Origin: Dokdonia sinensis
GTDB lineage: Bacteria > Bacteroidota > Bacteroidia > Flavobacteriales > Flavobacteriaceae
Assembly: GCF_003688895.1 (NCBI RefSeq)
Contig: NZ_REFV01000001.1
Coordinates: 351,503 to 415,502, forward strand
DNA: 64,000 nt
Direction of reading: 5' to 3'
Shown here piece after piece: positions 1 to 9,545 of this stretch. The translations under genes and the position numbers were made by a program. Each line of letters begins with the position of its first letter. Position 1 is the stretch's first letter. The notes beneath the pieces are model-generated. The model was not told where the DNA came from, did no database searches, and was given only the letters and a program-made list of their open reading frames with translations.

Positions 1-2
1 AA

Positions 3-437
3 GAAAAACTCATTAAAAAAGAAAAAGATTCTACAGAACTAAAGTCTCGGGAGCCTTATGTAGATGCTGGTCCTAATCGCGGAAAACAGCGTGTAGGCGG
101 TGCAATATTTGAGGTTGACCTAGACTTGACACATCCCTTGGGCTTTGGTTATACCACAGATAAATTACCCGTTTATAAGAATAACAATGTATGGCTTCAA
201 CCTAGCAATAATGAGTACAATACCGTTGCCCAATACACAGAAAATCCACACATTGATGGATTTATTTCTGATGAAAACCTTAATGACTATATGAAAAAAA
301 GCGCCTCCTTAGTCGTGAGCCGTGTAGGAAGAGGGCGCGTGATTCTATTTGCAGATAATCCCAACTTTAGGGGAAGCTGGTACGGAACCAACAAGTTGTT
401 TCTCAATGCTATCTTCTTCGGCAGTTTAATTGATTAA
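3..437 (+). CDS. C-terminal part of a zinc carboxypeptidase-like (M14 family) protein, cut by left edge
   Basis: The frame is open from base 3 without a start, so this is the tail (about 144 residues) of a longer gene. The closing segment (VSRVGRGRVILFADNPNFRG...WYGTNKLFLNAIFFG) resembles the end of large secreted Bacteroidota M14-type carboxypeptidases, which close with a small beta domain like this. The catalytic domain would lie left of the window, so activity cannot be judged. The stop is 2 bases before the ATG of the amidohydrolase at 440, so the two are probably cotranscribed. The family call rests on recognition of the tail only. Confidence 0.6.
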   Translation, partial: EKLIKKEKDSTELKSREPYVDAGPNRGKQRVGGAIFEVDLDLTHPLGFGYTTDKLPVYKNNNVWLQPSNNEYNTVAQYTENPHIDGFISDENLNDYMKKSASLVVSRVGRGRVILFADNPNFRGSWYGTNKLFLNAIFFGSLID

Positions 438-439
438 AT

Positions 440-2002
440 ATGAAAAAACTTTATGTACTAGCAATAGCCTTTTTGGTTTTCGCTTTCGCGAAAGCGTACT
501 CACAAACACAACAAGGCCCGTTTAACCAACTCATCATACGTGGTGCAACGCTCATAAACGGCGATGGGGCACCACCTATAGGTCCTGTAGATATTATTGT
601 AGAAAATAATATTATCAAAAATGTGCAAGTCGTAGGCTATCCAGGGGTTGCGATAGATGAAAGCAAACGCCCTAAATTGAAGGCTGGTGGTAAGGAACTA
701 GATGCAACCGGAATGTATGTCCTTCCCGGTTTTGTAGATATGCACGGTCACATAGGTGGCACGGCTCAGGGTGCAGACTGGGATTATGTCTTTAAACTCT
801 GGATGGCGCACGGGATTACAACCGTAAGAGAGCCTTCTGGCCGAAGCATAGACTGGACACTTGACTTAAAAAAGAAATCGGCCAAAAATGAGATAATTGC
901 ACCTCGTATTGTGGCACACACGGGATTTGGCGCAGGAAGCAAAGAACCCATCATTACTGCCGAACAAGCTAGAGAGTGGGTGCGCAGTAATGCAAAAAAA
1001 GGTGCCGATGGTATCAAATTTTTTGGCGCAGAGCCTCACATCATGCAGGCCGCCCTTGAGGAAAATAAAAAACTGGGACTTACCTCATCAATGCACCATG
1101 CACAAATGAGCGTAGCACGATGGAATGTTCTTAATAGTGCCAGAGCAGGTCTAACCACAATGGAACATTGGTATGGATTGCCAGAAGCGCTATTTGAAGA
1201 TCGTACCGTACAGAACTATCCGCTAGATTATAATTATAACAATGAGCAACACCGTTTTGGAGAAGCTGGAAGACTTTGGGAACAAGCTGCAAAACCTTAC
1301 TCTGATCATTGGAATGCTGTGATGGATGAATTACTCGCATTAGACTTTACCCTTGACCCCACTTTTAATATTTATGAAGCCAGCAGAGACCTAATGCGGG
1401 CACGCCGCGCCGAGTGGCACGAGGATTACACGTTGCCTTCATTATGGCGTTTCTATCAACCGAGTAAGGTTTCTCACGGAAGCTATTGGCACTTTTGGGG
1501 AACCGAGGAGGAAGTTCATTGGAAAAACAACTACCGTCTATGGATGACTTTTATCAATGAGTATAAAAACCGAGGTGGACGAGTGACTGCAGGCTCGGAC
1601 TCTGGATTTATATTTCAGCTATACGGATTTGCTTATATCCGAGAGCTCGAACTCTTGCGTGAGGCTGGGTTCCATCCGCTAGAGGTTATCAGGTCTGCGA
1701 CGCTCAATGGGGCTGAGGCACTGCGTATGGACGATAAAATAGGCTCCATACAACCGGGAAAACTAGCAGATATGGTTATCGTAAATGAAAATCCATTGCA
1801 GAATTTGAAGGTACTTTACGGAACCGGCGCGATTAAACTTACGGATGATAATGAAGTTATACGCACGGGTGGAGTTTCTTATACAATTAAAGATGGAATC
1901 ATTTATAACGCTAAGCAACTGCTTAAAGAAGTAAAAGAAATGGTGGATAAAGCTAAGGCAGAAGAGAATTTTAAGATTTTACAGCCTGGGGTAAAAAACT
2001 AG
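440..2002 (+). CDS. Secreted amidohydrolase (imidazolonepropionase/prolidase-like)
   Basis: A 520-residue protein with a signal peptide (residues 1-21). It has an amidohydrolase-superfamily barrel, with metal ligands at H102/H104 (MHGH), a candidate carboxylated lysine K193 (GIKFF), H219/H220, H243 and D388 (AGSDSG). The C-terminal IGSIQPGKLADMVIV stretch is the usual return to the beta-sandwich. Such proteins hydrolyse amide or peptide-like bonds in the periplasm; the substrate is unknown. Pairing with the upstream carboxypeptidase suggests peptide scavenging. The signal peptide contains AFAKA, encoded by a copy of the GCTTTCGCGAAAGC palindrome at 481-496, so a genome-wide repeat has been absorbed into a secretion signal. 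Confidence 0.85.
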   Translation: MKKLYVLAIAFLVFAFAKAYSQTQQGPFNQLIIRGATLINGDGAPPIGPVDIIVENNIIKNVQVVGYPGVAIDESKRPKLKAGGKELDATGMYVLPGFVDMHGHIGGTAQGADWDYVFKLWMAHGITTVREPSGRSIDWTLDLKKKSAKNEIIAPRIVAHTGFGAGSKEPIITAEQAREWVRSNAKKGADGIKFFGAEPHIMQAALEENKKLGLTSSMHHAQMSVARWNVLNSARAGLTTMEHWYGLPEALFEDRTVQNYPLDYNYNNEQHRFGEAGRLWEQAAKPYSDHWNAVMDELLALDFTLDPTFNIYEASRDLMRARRAEWHEDYTLPSLWRFYQPSKVSHGSYWHFWGTEEEVHWKNNYRLWMTFINEYKNRGGRVTAGSDSGFIFQLYGFAYIRELELLREAGFHPLEVIRSATLNGAEALRMDDKIGSIQPGKLADMVIVNENPLQNLKVLYGTGAIKLTDDNEVIRTGGVSYTIKDGIIYNAKQLLKEVKEMVDKAKAEENFKILQPGVKN

Positions 2003-2230
2003 AAAATCAGTTTAAAAAGTAGAAAAACGAAATCGGAAAGTAGAAGGAAAAGTTTAAGGTTTTAAGTTGTCTATGCCTGCCGTTTTTCTCGCGCGAAGGC
2101 GTGAAGGCCCGAAGCATTTTTTTCTCACAAAGTCACGAAGACATAAAGAGAATACTCTTTTTAATGTGTGAAAATTAACAATATATCGAAAAATTTAAAT
2201 CCTAGTGTAACGATTAATTTTGAATTTCTG

Positions 2231-2286
2231 AACTCAAAACTCAGAACTCAGAACTCAGAACTCAGAACTCATAACTCATAACTCAT
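2231..2286. repeat. 7-bp tandem repeat, 8 units
   Basis: Eight consecutive units of AACTCA plus one variable base (A, then four G's preceded by A, then T's) fill the space just downstream of the helicase stop at 2290. There are no spacers, so this is not a CRISPR array. The homogeneous G block followed by a T block suggests growth by slippage. Confidence 0.95.
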
Positions 2287-2289
2287 AAC

Positions 2290-3816
2290 CTACATATCTC
2301 TCTCCGTACACATTTGATTGATACGCAATCTTAATTTACGCTCATAATCCTCCTGTAACCAGTCACGGTAATTCTGAGTATTGTTCATTATACTATAGGA
2401 ATATAGGCGGATACGGTATGCAATATCATCGCGCAATTTACGTGCGAGAACTCGTGCGTCAAAAACGTCTTCACTATTTTCTACAACCATTTCTGCGTGC
2501 TGTTCGACGGCATTATCTAGGACTGTTTTTGCTTTTAGACCCTGACCTATTGCTTTCTTATATTCTGATTTAATATCAAAGAATACCTTTTCCGTATTTG
2601 CAAATTCCTTGCGTAAATCTGGTGGCATTACATAGGCAAAGTTGCGCTCTATCTCTGCATCTTGAATCAAGTTTTCTAGATAGAAATCTGGGTAGTCGAA
2701 GATTTCTTTCCAATCTATAGGTGCTTCCCATAGTCCAAAACGCGCCGCGTTGTTTCCTAAATCCAATACTTTAAAATCAGATTTATTTGGTAAAATACGA
2801 GAGCCACGACCTATCATTTGGAAATACAGCGTAAGTGATTTTGTCGCTCGGTTAAGTATAATCGTATCTACAGTAGGCTCATCAAATCCGGTGGTAAGAA
2901 TACTTACGGAGGTGAGGATAGCATCTGGTGTGTTTTTAAACCAATCTAATATTTCCTTGCGCTCCTTTGCACCATTTGTATTGTCTAAATGTCTTATATC
3001 ATAACCCGCCTCAAGAAAAGTTTCTTGTACATAACGGGAAGTATTTATACCGTTATTAAAGATTAACGTTTTCTTTCCCTTAGACTCTGTTTCATATGCT
3101 TCGAGCAGTTTTTCTTGCATCGATGCATCCGTATAGAGTATGTCCGAGGATTTTACGGTATAATCTCCATTAATACCTAATTTCAATGAGGAAAGACCCA
3201 CGTTGTAACTTATGGTCTGCGCTTTGGCTAAAAATCCTTTTTTTATAAGTGCAGAGATACTTTCCCCTATAAGTAAATCATCGTAGTTGTCCTTCATAGG
3301 TAACTTGATGTTACTACTGAGCGGTGTTGCAGTTACTCCTAAGATAAATGCTTTCTCAAAGTAGCTAAACAGTTTTCTAAAACTATTATAATGTGCTTCA
3401 TCTATTATTACAAGTCCCACATCGTCAAAGATAATTTGCTCCTCCTGCAAACGATTTGTAAGCGTTTCTACCATCGCCACGTAACACATAAAATCTTCCT
3501 CATCTCCTTCTAATGTTTTTACATCGCTAGAGATGATCATATTAGGAACATTAAAACCTGTAAGCATATTAGACGTCTGTACAGAGAGTTCTATGCGGTG
3601 CGTAAGGATGATTACTTTCTTCTTTTTGAGCTCAATGTAACGGCGTACGATTTCAGAAAAAATAACCGTCTTTCCACCTCCTGTGGGTAGTTGGTATAGA
3701 AGATTATAATCATCGCGTTGCTCTTCCATGTATTGGAAAATCGCTTTTAAATCTTTCTCTTGGTAGTCGTATAATTCCTTGTCATCAAGGTCAGCTTCGG
3801 GGATAATATGGCTCAA
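2290..3816 (-). CDS. DEAD/DEAH-box superfamily 2 helicase
   Basis: A 508-residue SF2 helicase of the SSL2/UvsW type. Visible motifs are Walker A LPTGGGKT (43-50), DEAH (139-142), VTATP (161-165) and motif VI QMIGRGSR (333-340). The C-terminal ~120 residues are basic and helical without a recognised domain. It is probably an ATP-driven DNA or RNA translocase in repair. It stands alone on the minus strand. Downstream lies the 7-bp tandem repeat, and 55 bp upstream lies a palindrome copy. No nuclease partner is adjacent, so a restriction role is not supported. Confidence 0.85.
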   Translation of the reverse strand: MSHIIPEADLDDKELYDYQEKDLKAIFQYMEEQRDDYNLLYQLPTGGGKTVIFSEIVRRYIELKKKKVIILTHRIELSVQTSNMLTGFNVPNMIISSDVKTLEGDEEDFMCYVAMVETLTNRLQEEQIIFDDVGLVIIDEAHYNSFRKLFSYFEKAFILGVTATPLSSNIKLPMKDNYDDLLIGESISALIKKGFLAKAQTISYNVGLSSLKLGINGDYTVKSSDILYTDASMQEKLLEAYETESKGKKTLIFNNGINTSRYVQETFLEAGYDIRHLDNTNGAKERKEILDWFKNTPDAILTSVSILTTGFDEPTVDTIILNRATKSLTLYFQMIGRGSRILPNKSDFKVLDLGNNAARFGLWEAPIDWKEIFDYPDFYLENLIQDAEIERNFAYVMPPDLRKEFANTEKVFFDIKSEYKKAIGQGLKAKTVLDNAVEQHAEMVVENSEDVFDARVLARKLRDDIAYRIRLYSYSIMNNTQNYRDWLQEDYERKLRLRINQMCTERDM

Positions 3817-3870
3817 ATTGGTCTTTTTTGCTGTGAAATTGTCAATCTTGCAAAACTAAGGGATTTTTAT

Positions 3871-3885
3871 GCTTTCGCGAAAGCG
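3871..3885. repeat. GCTTTCGCGAAAGC palindrome, intergenic
   Basis: An exact copy of the dispersed palindrome between two minus-strand genes. It lies 39 bp downstream of the stop of the DUF6155-like gene and 55 bp upstream of the helicase start. Confidence 0.95.
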
Positions 3886-3923
3886 TACACTCATAAATTA
3901 TAAGCATCATACTAATAATGCTC

Positions 3924-4442
3924 CTACGATCTAATTGTATCATATACAAACTCCTCAAAACGATGTGCATTGAACCATTTTTGACTCTCAGCCTTGTCAA
4001 TAATCGCCTCTACCCTACTACCGAAAGTTTCCAACAAACTATGATACGTGAGCCATTGTACAGCTTCCTGAAAGGAATTGAACATACTTTTATAAAGCGA
4101 TTCTGGAACATTGTATTGTCCCTCTGTATACGTCTGAACGATCTCAATGTTAAAAAGCATGACATTTGCCAGAAGCGCAGGTTCCATCCCTAAGGACTTA
4201 AACTGTTTAATATATTTCTGAGCTATAGAGCGACGCTTGCGAGGTCGCTTTCGTCGTGTAGGAAAGTATTCATTACTTATTTTAATCTTTGCCTCTTCTA
4301 CAAGTTTATCCTCTTTTGGGTTAAAAACAAAGTCATAAAACGTCTTAACCTGGGGGATACGCTCGTAGAGATCTATAATCTGGACTTGCAGCGCATAATT
4401 ATCTAAATCTTCTAAGTATTTTTTAAGGGCGCGCTTGCTCAT
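3924..4442 (-). CDS. DUF6155-like protein
   Basis: 172 residues, helical and highly charged, with a basic patch (RRKRPRKRRS around residues 73-82). The N-terminus (SKRALKKYLEDL...IIDLYER) and the FYDFVFNPKEDKLVEEAK block are what I associate with the Bacteroidota DUF6155 family, which has no known function. There are no membrane segments. The basic patch would suit nucleic-acid contact, but that is inference. It may be transcribed together with the helicase to its left. Confidence 0.6.
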   Translation of the reverse strand: MSKRALKKYLEDLDNYALQVQIIDLYERIPQVKTFYDFVFNPKEDKLVEEAKIKISNEYFPTRRKRPRKRRSIAQKYIKQFKSLGMEPALLANVMLFNIEIVQTYTEGQYNVPESLYKSMFNSFQEAVQWLTYHSLLETFGSRVEAIIDKAESQKWFNAHRFEEFVYDTIRS

Positions 4443-4507
4443 TTAGGAAAGTAAAAATTCATCCAAATTTATAACATATTTTATTTCCATAAGGGGCTCT
4501 AAAAACT

Positions 4508-4515
4508 TAAATTTG
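4508..4515 (+). promoter_or_regulatory. -7 promoter element TAAATTTG
   Basis: A perfect Bacteroidota -7 hexamer (TAnnTTTG) 32 bp before the ATG at 4547. No clear TTTG is seen at -33. Confidence 0.5.
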
Positions 4516-4546
4516 CACACCTTAAAAGTAAACATCCTTCAGACCT

Positions 4547-4915
4547 ATGAATACATTACAAGACTCTAGAGCCATAAACTTGATAAACAAACTCATATCT
4601 GATGTAGAACAGAATGGCATTATCACAAATACTGTTGTAGAAGACCTTAAAGCATTGCGCCCGTATACAATTACAGAGCAATTGCCATTACTTGCAAAAG
4701 CAACACGCCTAGCAGCAGAGCATATTAATGAGTATGGAACCTTTGCTATCCCAATGCCAGAAGAAGAATCTCTGGAAGAAGAGGAAGAAACCATTAAGGT
4801 TGAAGGTGAGCCTAAAGAGAGTCTACATTATTTCTTTTGTCTTATACGCGATGTAGATAAGCCTGCAAATGAGGAAGAGTTACGTGTATATGTAAAAGCG
4901 CTTAACGAGTATTAA
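4547..4915 (+). CDS. Conserved hypothetical protein, acidic
   Basis: 122 residues with no family I can name. It is helical at the N-terminus (LINKLISDVEQNG), with a very acidic stretch (PEEESLEEEEE, about 75-85) and a compact C-terminal segment. It is cytosolic, with no signal or membrane segment. It has its own -7 element upstream and a strong terminator downstream, so it is a monocistronic unit. Confidence 0.75.
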   Translation: MNTLQDSRAINLINKLISDVEQNGIITNTVVEDLKALRPYTITEQLPLLAKATRLAAEHINEYGTFAIPMPEEESLEEEEETIKVEGEPKESLHYFFCLIRDVDKPANEEELRVYVKALNEY

Positions 4916-4934
4916 AATTATAATATACCTTAAG

Positions 4935-4970
4935 AAAGCCGAATGTGATGAACTCACATTCGGCTTTTTT
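4935..4970 (+). terminator. Rho-independent terminator
   Basis: A 14-bp stem (4935-4948 with 4954-4967, AAAGCCGAATGTGA and its complement) around a 5-base loop, followed by T's. It closes the 4547-4915 unit. Confidence 0.92.
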
Positions 4971-5031
4971 GTGTTATTGTTGGGCGTTTTTTAAGAAATA
5001 TGATTTCCAAAAACTCAAACATTACCTAAAC

Positions 5032-5322
5032 TTATAAAGATATCACACCTTCTACAAGGCCTACTTCTTTATACTTTTTAATTACGGCATCTGGATCTTT
5101 CATCTTAACATTGATAGAGATACTTGTGTATTTTCCCGTACGAGATGCTTTGGTTTCAATCACTGCACCCATATTATCAAAAATCTCCTCTATCTGAACA
5201 GCTTTTGCTCTGTCTGTCGGAACAATAAATTTATAGAGATAAGCTGCAGGCCACATAGAAGTGTCTGCAAGTTGTGTTTTGAGTTTGGCGTAAAATTCGT
5301 CTGGGTTTGTTTTGGCGTCCAT
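5032..5322 (-). CDS. DUF493 family protein (YbeD-like)
   Basis: 96 residues, starting at the ATG at 5322. The longer open frame upstream overlaps the divergent ATPase and does not look like protein. The FYAKLKTQL start, the YLYKFIVPT segment and the SISINVKM.DPDAVI.KYKEV ending fit the DUF493 ferredoxin-like fold, a small cytosolic protein of unclear regulatory role (YbeD in E. coli). It is divergent from the AAA ATPase at 5414, with about 90 bp between them. Confidence 0.85.
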   Translation of the reverse strand: MDAKTNPDEFYAKLKTQLADTSMWPAAYLYKFIVPTDRAKAVQIEEIFDNMGAVIETKASRTGKYTSISINVKMKDPDAVIKKYKEVGLVEGVISL

Positions 5323-5413
5323 AGCGTTATTTTCTGAAACAAAGATACCATTTGTAATAGCTGTTATCGTTCTTTGTGTATTGCTTAATTTTGCAATATA
5401 CAAAGCTATTTTT

Positions 5414-5950
5414 ATGCCAGAAAGTGTATTACTCATCGGGGGACCTTCTACGGGCAAGACGACACTTATAGAAAGTTTAAAATCTATGGGATACACCTGT
5501 CTGGACGAAGTATCTAGAGAGGTTATTAAAGAAGCTCAAGAACAGGGGATTGAACAGTTATTTCTTGAGCAACCGTTGCTTTTTAGTGAACTACTATTAC
5601 GATCCCGCATCAAACAATTCGAATCTGTTCCCACATTTCATACAGATTACGTATTTCTGGACCGAGGTATTCCTGACACGGTGGCATATATGGATTTTAT
5701 AAATCAAGAGTATTCCAGAGAGTTTATAGATGCTTGTAACGATTATCGCTACGACCACGTTTTTATATTACCACCCTGGAAGGAAATTCATACCACAGAT
5801 GGAGAGCGTTATGAGAATTTTGAGCAAGCGGTAGCAATTCATAAAGAACTTATAAATACCTATAAAAAATACAGCTATGAACCTACCGAAATACCAAAGG
5901 GAGCAGTAGCCGATAGAGCAAGATTCATATTAGACTACCTCAAAGATTGA
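5414..5950 (+). CDS. AAA-type ATP-binding protein (AAA_28-like)
   Basis: 178 residues from the ATG at 5414. The longer frame upstream would encode an implausible hydrophobic leader antisense to DUF493. There is a P-loop IGGPSTGKTT near the N-terminus (residues 8-17), then FLDRGIPDT and DHVFILPPW, as in NadR- or Ttd14-like small ATPases. The likely role is a nucleotide-dependent kinase or GTPase-like enzyme, substrate unknown. Its TGA overlaps the TTG start of recQ, so translation is probably coupled. Confidence 0.8.
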   Translation: MPESVLLIGGPSTGKTTLIESLKSMGYTCLDEVSREVIKEAQEQGIEQLFLEQPLLFSELLLRSRIKQFESVPTFHTDYVFLDRGIPDTVAYMDFINQEYSREFIDACNDYRYDHVFILPPWKEIHTTDGERYENFEQAVAIHKELINTYKKYSYEPTEIPKGAVADRARFILDYLKD

Positions 5951-7839
5951 GCAATACCATTTACAACATACTAAAGCAACATTGGGGTTTTGATACTTTC
6001 CGACCGCTACAAGAAGAAATTATTCTTAATGTGCTTGAAGGTAAAGATAGTATTGCATTACTGCCTACTGGTGGTGGCAAATCACTATGCTACCAGATTC
6101 CTGCAATAGTTTCGGAGGGCATTGCTATTGTGGTTTCACCGCTCATCGCCCTTATGAAAGATCAAGTATTCTCACTTCAGGAAAAGGGAATCAAAGCACT
6201 ATCAATCACGAGCGGAATTCCCTATAAAGAACTTGATACTTTGCTGGACAATTGTATTTACGGTAATTACAAATTACTCTATGTTTCTCCAGAACGATTA
6301 CAACAAGAAATCGTGATCGAGCGCATAAAGCAAATGAATGTCTCTTTAATTGCAGTAGATGAGGCACATTGTATCTCACAATGGGGGCACGACTTTAGAC
6401 CTGCTTATAGAAATATTTACCGCTTGCGCGCAATTAAACCCCAAACACCTTTTATTGCACTTACTGCCACCGCGACTCCAAAAGTCCTAGAAGATATATC
6501 AGAACAACTCCTACTGGAAACGCCAAAACTTTTTCAAAGCTCCTACCACCGTCCAAATCTCACCTACACGATTATAAAAAGTGTAAACAAATATTTTGAC
6601 CTTGAGCGCGTAATAAAACAAGTATCAGGTAACGGCATTGTTTACGTACGGAGCAGAAAAGCGACCGTTGCCACATCTCAGTTTTTAAAAAGCCGCAGCA
6701 TTACAGCCGCCCCATATCACGGTGGAATGACGAGAGATGAGCGTGACAAAAATTATAAACAATGGCGTGAGGATAAAATAAAAGTTATTGTAGGCACAAG
6801 TGCCTTTGGGATGGGCATTGACAAGGGTAATGTAGATGTTGTGGTTCATTTAGAGATTCCGGATAGTATAGAAAATTATTTTCAAGAAGCTGGAAGGGCA
6901 GGACGCAACGGGCAGCTAGCGCAAGCTATATTATTACATAACGAGAACGATGATTTGAGACTTGATAATCAGTTTCTAAAAGTAATCCCACAGGTAAAAG
7001 ATGTCAAGGAGGTGTATAAAAAACTGAACAGCTATTTCCATATTTCTTATGGCGAGGGTGAGCTTACGGACCACCGGTTCAATTTTAGCGCATTTTGCCA
7101 AACCTATAAACTCCCGACTGTTCTAACCTATAATTGCCTGCAAGTATTGGACAGGAATAGTGTTATTGCTTTATCACAGGAATTTACAAAGCGAGCCACG
7201 GTAAATTTTAAGGTTTCTGATATTGCATTAACTTATTATCTTATTAAAAATCCGCAATTGGATGATGTGGTTAAGGCCGTTTTAAGAACGTATGGTGGCG
7301 TTTTTGAACAAGTAACGACTATAAATTATAGTGTTGTGGCTGCTAAAGCTGGAAAATCCATAGACCAAGTCCATAGGGTGCTGCTCACACTAGGTACAGA
7401 TGACATTATTGAGTATGAACATCAGAGTTTTGATACGGCTATTACTTTTTTAGTCCCGCGAGAAGATGATAGAACCATTAATGTCATCGCTCCTTATATA
7501 AAGACACAGGCAAATTATAAGAAATCACAAGTAGTAGCCATCAAAAGGTTTATTAATAATGATACAGAGTGTCGCACTATTGTATTGTTACGTTATTTTG
7601 ATGAAAAGCTACAGAAGGATTGTGGTCGCTGCGATGTATGTTTAGCGCGGGGCCCTCATACTAATGACAGACTAACTCTAGAGCACTATATTATATCAAG
7701 TATACAACAACAACCACGGAGCTCACGGGAGTTGGTAGATGTACGCTTTCGCGAAAGCGAACTCATCGCAACTTTACAAAAATTATTAAGCCAGAAGAAA
7801 ATTACGATCACACCAGATAATAAATATAAAATTATATGA
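5947..7839 (+). CDS. recQ: ATP-dependent DNA helicase RecQ
   Basis: 630 residues. RecQ motifs: Walker A PTGGGKS (40-46), DEAHC (138-142), ALTATAT (171-177), GMGIDKG and the QEAGRAGRNG arginine-finger motif. The RQC zinc site is formed by C542, C559, C562 and C565. The start is TTG, overlapping the upstream TGA as TTGA. The protein unwinds DNA 3'-5' in recombination repair. A short winged-helix end follows the zinc site; I see no clear HRDC domain. Near the C-terminus the segment RFRES is encoded by a palindrome copy at 7744-7759. Confidence 0.95.
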   Translation: MSNTIYNILKQHWGFDTFRPLQEEIILNVLEGKDSIALLPTGGGKSLCYQIPAIVSEGIAIVVSPLIALMKDQVFSLQEKGIKALSITSGIPYKELDTLLDNCIYGNYKLLYVSPERLQQEIVIERIKQMNVSLIAVDEAHCISQWGHDFRPAYRNIYRLRAIKPQTPFIALTATATPKVLEDISEQLLLETPKLFQSSYHRPNLTYTIIKSVNKYFDLERVIKQVSGNGIVYVRSRKATVATSQFLKSRSITAAPYHGGMTRDERDKNYKQWREDKIKVIVGTSAFGMGIDKGNVDVVVHLEIPDSIENYFQEAGRAGRNGQLAQAILLHNENDDLRLDNQFLKVIPQVKDVKEVYKKLNSYFHISYGEGELTDHRFNFSAFCQTYKLPTVLTYNCLQVLDRNSVIALSQEFTKRATVNFKVSDIALTYYLIKNPQLDDVVKAVLRTYGGVFEQVTTINYSVVAAKAGKSIDQVHRVLLTLGTDDIIEYEHQSFDTAITFLVPREDDRTINVIAPYIKTQANYKKSQVVAIKRFINNDTECRTIVLLRYFDEKLQKDCGRCDVCLARGPHTNDRLTLEHYIISSIQQQPRSSRELVDVRFRESELIATLQKLLSQKKITITPDNKYKII

Positions 7840-8792
7840 AAGATTTACGCATTGTTTTTATGGGTACGCCAGAGTTTGCGGTGACCATACTAAAAGGTTT
7901 ATTAGAAAATAAATTTAATGTGGTGGGTGTCATTACTGCTCCAGACCGCCCAGCTGGTAGAGGGCAGAAGATACGACAGAGCGCTGTAAAAGAATACGCT
8001 GCTGCAGAAAACCTCCCAGTATTACAGCCCACAAATTTAAAAAGCGAAGAATTCCTAACCGAATTGAAAGCGCTCAAGGCAAACCTACAAATTATCGTTG
8101 CCTTTAGAATGCTTCCTAAGGTTGTCTGGGCGATGCCTGAATTTGGCACATTTAACCTACACGCTTCTCTCTTGCCGCAGTATCGTGGTGCTGCACCTAT
8201 AAATTGGGCTATTATTAATGGAGAGACTAAAACTGGTGTAACAACCTTCTTTATAGACGAAAAAATTGATACAGGCGCTATCATTCTTCAGGAAGAACTA
8301 CCTATAGGAGAAGATGAAAATGCTGGAAGTTTGCACGACAGGCTTATGCTTGCAGGAAGCAAACTCGTTGTTAAAACGGTAAAAGCTATACTAAAGGATG
8401 AGGCTACGACGACCATACAACCAAAATCTGAAGCGTTAAAAACTGCTTATAAGCTTTTTCCAGAGAATACAAAGATAGACTGGACGGATGCCGCAGAAAA
8501 CATCCATAATCACATACGCGGGTTAAGCCCGTACCCAGGTGCCTGGTGCTATTTAGAAAATGGAGACAAGGAAGAACGCGTTAAGATTTTTTCCTCAGCT
8601 AAGATTTCATCAGGAAGGGTTACTCCTTCAGAAGAAGTAGGAGCAATAACCTTGGCAGACAAAGAGATGATTGTACATACCAGAAATGGTGGATTATTAA
8701 TAAGCGAAATCCAACTTTCTGGGAAACGTAAGATGGACGTTAAATCACTTTTAAACGGGTATAAATTTGAACAAAATGCTAAAATGCGCTAA
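7836..8792 (+). CDS. fmt: Methionyl-tRNA formyltransferase
   Basis: 318 residues. It formylates initiator Met-tRNA with 10-formyl-THF. Signature HASLLPQYRGAAP (109-121); catalytic triad N107, H109, D145 (KIDTGA). A C-terminal OB-like domain follows. The ATG overlaps the recQ stop (ATGA), so the ATPase-recQ-fmt run is one operon. Confidence 0.96.
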   Translation: MKDLRIVFMGTPEFAVTILKGLLENKFNVVGVITAPDRPAGRGQKIRQSAVKEYAAAENLPVLQPTNLKSEEFLTELKALKANLQIIVAFRMLPKVVWAMPEFGTFNLHASLLPQYRGAAPINWAIINGETKTGVTTFFIDEKIDTGAIILQEELPIGEDENAGSLHDRLMLAGSKLVVKTVKAILKDEATTTIQPKSEALKTAYKLFPENTKIDWTDAAENIHNHIRGLSPYPGAWCYLENGDKEERVKIFSSAKISSGRVTPSEEVGAITLADKEMIVHTRNGGLLISEIQLSGKRKMDVKSLLNGYKFEQNAKMR

Positions 8793-8894
8793 AGCCGCAC
8801 CCCTGCTGACTTCATAAGAAGTAGTTAAAATACACCGTCTTTATTAACAATCGCCTTGATTTATCAACAAATAACGCCATTTCCCTTGCTATTA

Positions 8895-8925
8895 CTTGCG
8901 TGAGACGATAATCCGTATAAATTTG
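8895..8925 (+). promoter_or_regulatory. Promoter of HU gene
   Basis: CTTG at 8895-8898 (-33-like), a 19-bp spacer, then TAAATTTG (8918-8925, -7). The leader to the ATG at 8979 is about 45 nt. Confidence 0.6.
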
Positions 8926-8978
8926 TTACAGAATTAAACATTAAGTTTAACCACTATTAATTAATTAACATTAAAATT

Positions 8979-9251
8979 ATGAACAAATCAGAATTAATCG
9001 ACGGAATGGCAGAGCACGCTGGAATTACTAAGGCTGCTGCAAAAAAAGCATTAGAATCTTTCCTAGGAAACGTAGAAGGTACTCTTAAAAAAGGAGGACG
9101 TGTTTCTTTAGTAGGATTTGGTTCTTGGTCAGTTTCTAGACGTAACGCTCGTGAAGGTAGAAATCCTCAAACTGGAAAAACGATTAAAATCGCTGCAAAA
9201 AATGTAGTGAAGTTCAAAGCTGGATCTGATCTTGCAGATGCTGTGAACTAA
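8979..9251 (+). CDS. hup: HU family DNA-binding protein
   Basis: 90 residues, standard HU length. It has the GFGSW..SRRNAREGRNPQTGKTIKI arm region and helical N-terminus of HU/IHF proteins. It is a nucleoid protein that bends DNA. It is monocistronic, with its own promoter and a strong terminator. Confidence 0.96.
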   Translation: MNKSELIDGMAEHAGITKAAAKKALESFLGNVEGTLKKGGRVSLVGFGSWSVSRRNAREGRNPQTGKTIKIAAKNVVKFKAGSDLADAVN

Positions 9252-9271
9252 TCACATCCATATACAATTTA

Positions 9272-9300
9272 AGAACCGCCTCTTTTAGGGCGGTTTTTTT
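9272..9300 (+). terminator. Rho-independent terminator of HU
   Basis: A 7-bp stem AACCGCC/GGCGGTT (9274-9280 with 9289-9295), then seven T's. Confidence 0.93.
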
Positions 9301-9490
9301 ATGGATCTAAAGATCCAGAATAGGATTGTAAGCGTATAATTCATCAGACTTTAGGTATTATAAAACTGCTTTTGACATTCATTATGCCGATTTCATTTTA
9401 CAAATTGACCAATAGCCCTATTTATAAACTACTAAAAAACAGTTGTTTATAATCTTTTTTTACATTACCACAAATGTGTGTGATGCCCCG

Positions 9491-9522
9491 TTTGGAGAAG
9501 TGGCAAAAAAATACTAAGTTTA
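9491..9522 (+). promoter_or_regulatory. Promoter of yqgE
   Basis: TTTG at 9491-9494, a 20-bp spacer, and TAAGTTTA at 9515-9522, close to the ATG at 9546. Confidence 0.55.
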
Positions 9523-9545
9523 AATAGACCAAATTTTGCAATGCC

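Noticed and set aside
2231-2286. CRISPR-like array
   Set aside because: Units are 7 bp and contiguous with no spacers, and no cas genes are present.
5323-5496. N-terminal extension of the DUF493 gene
   Set aside because: It is antisense to the AAA ATPase P-loop region and does not match the family start; the ATG at 5322 does.
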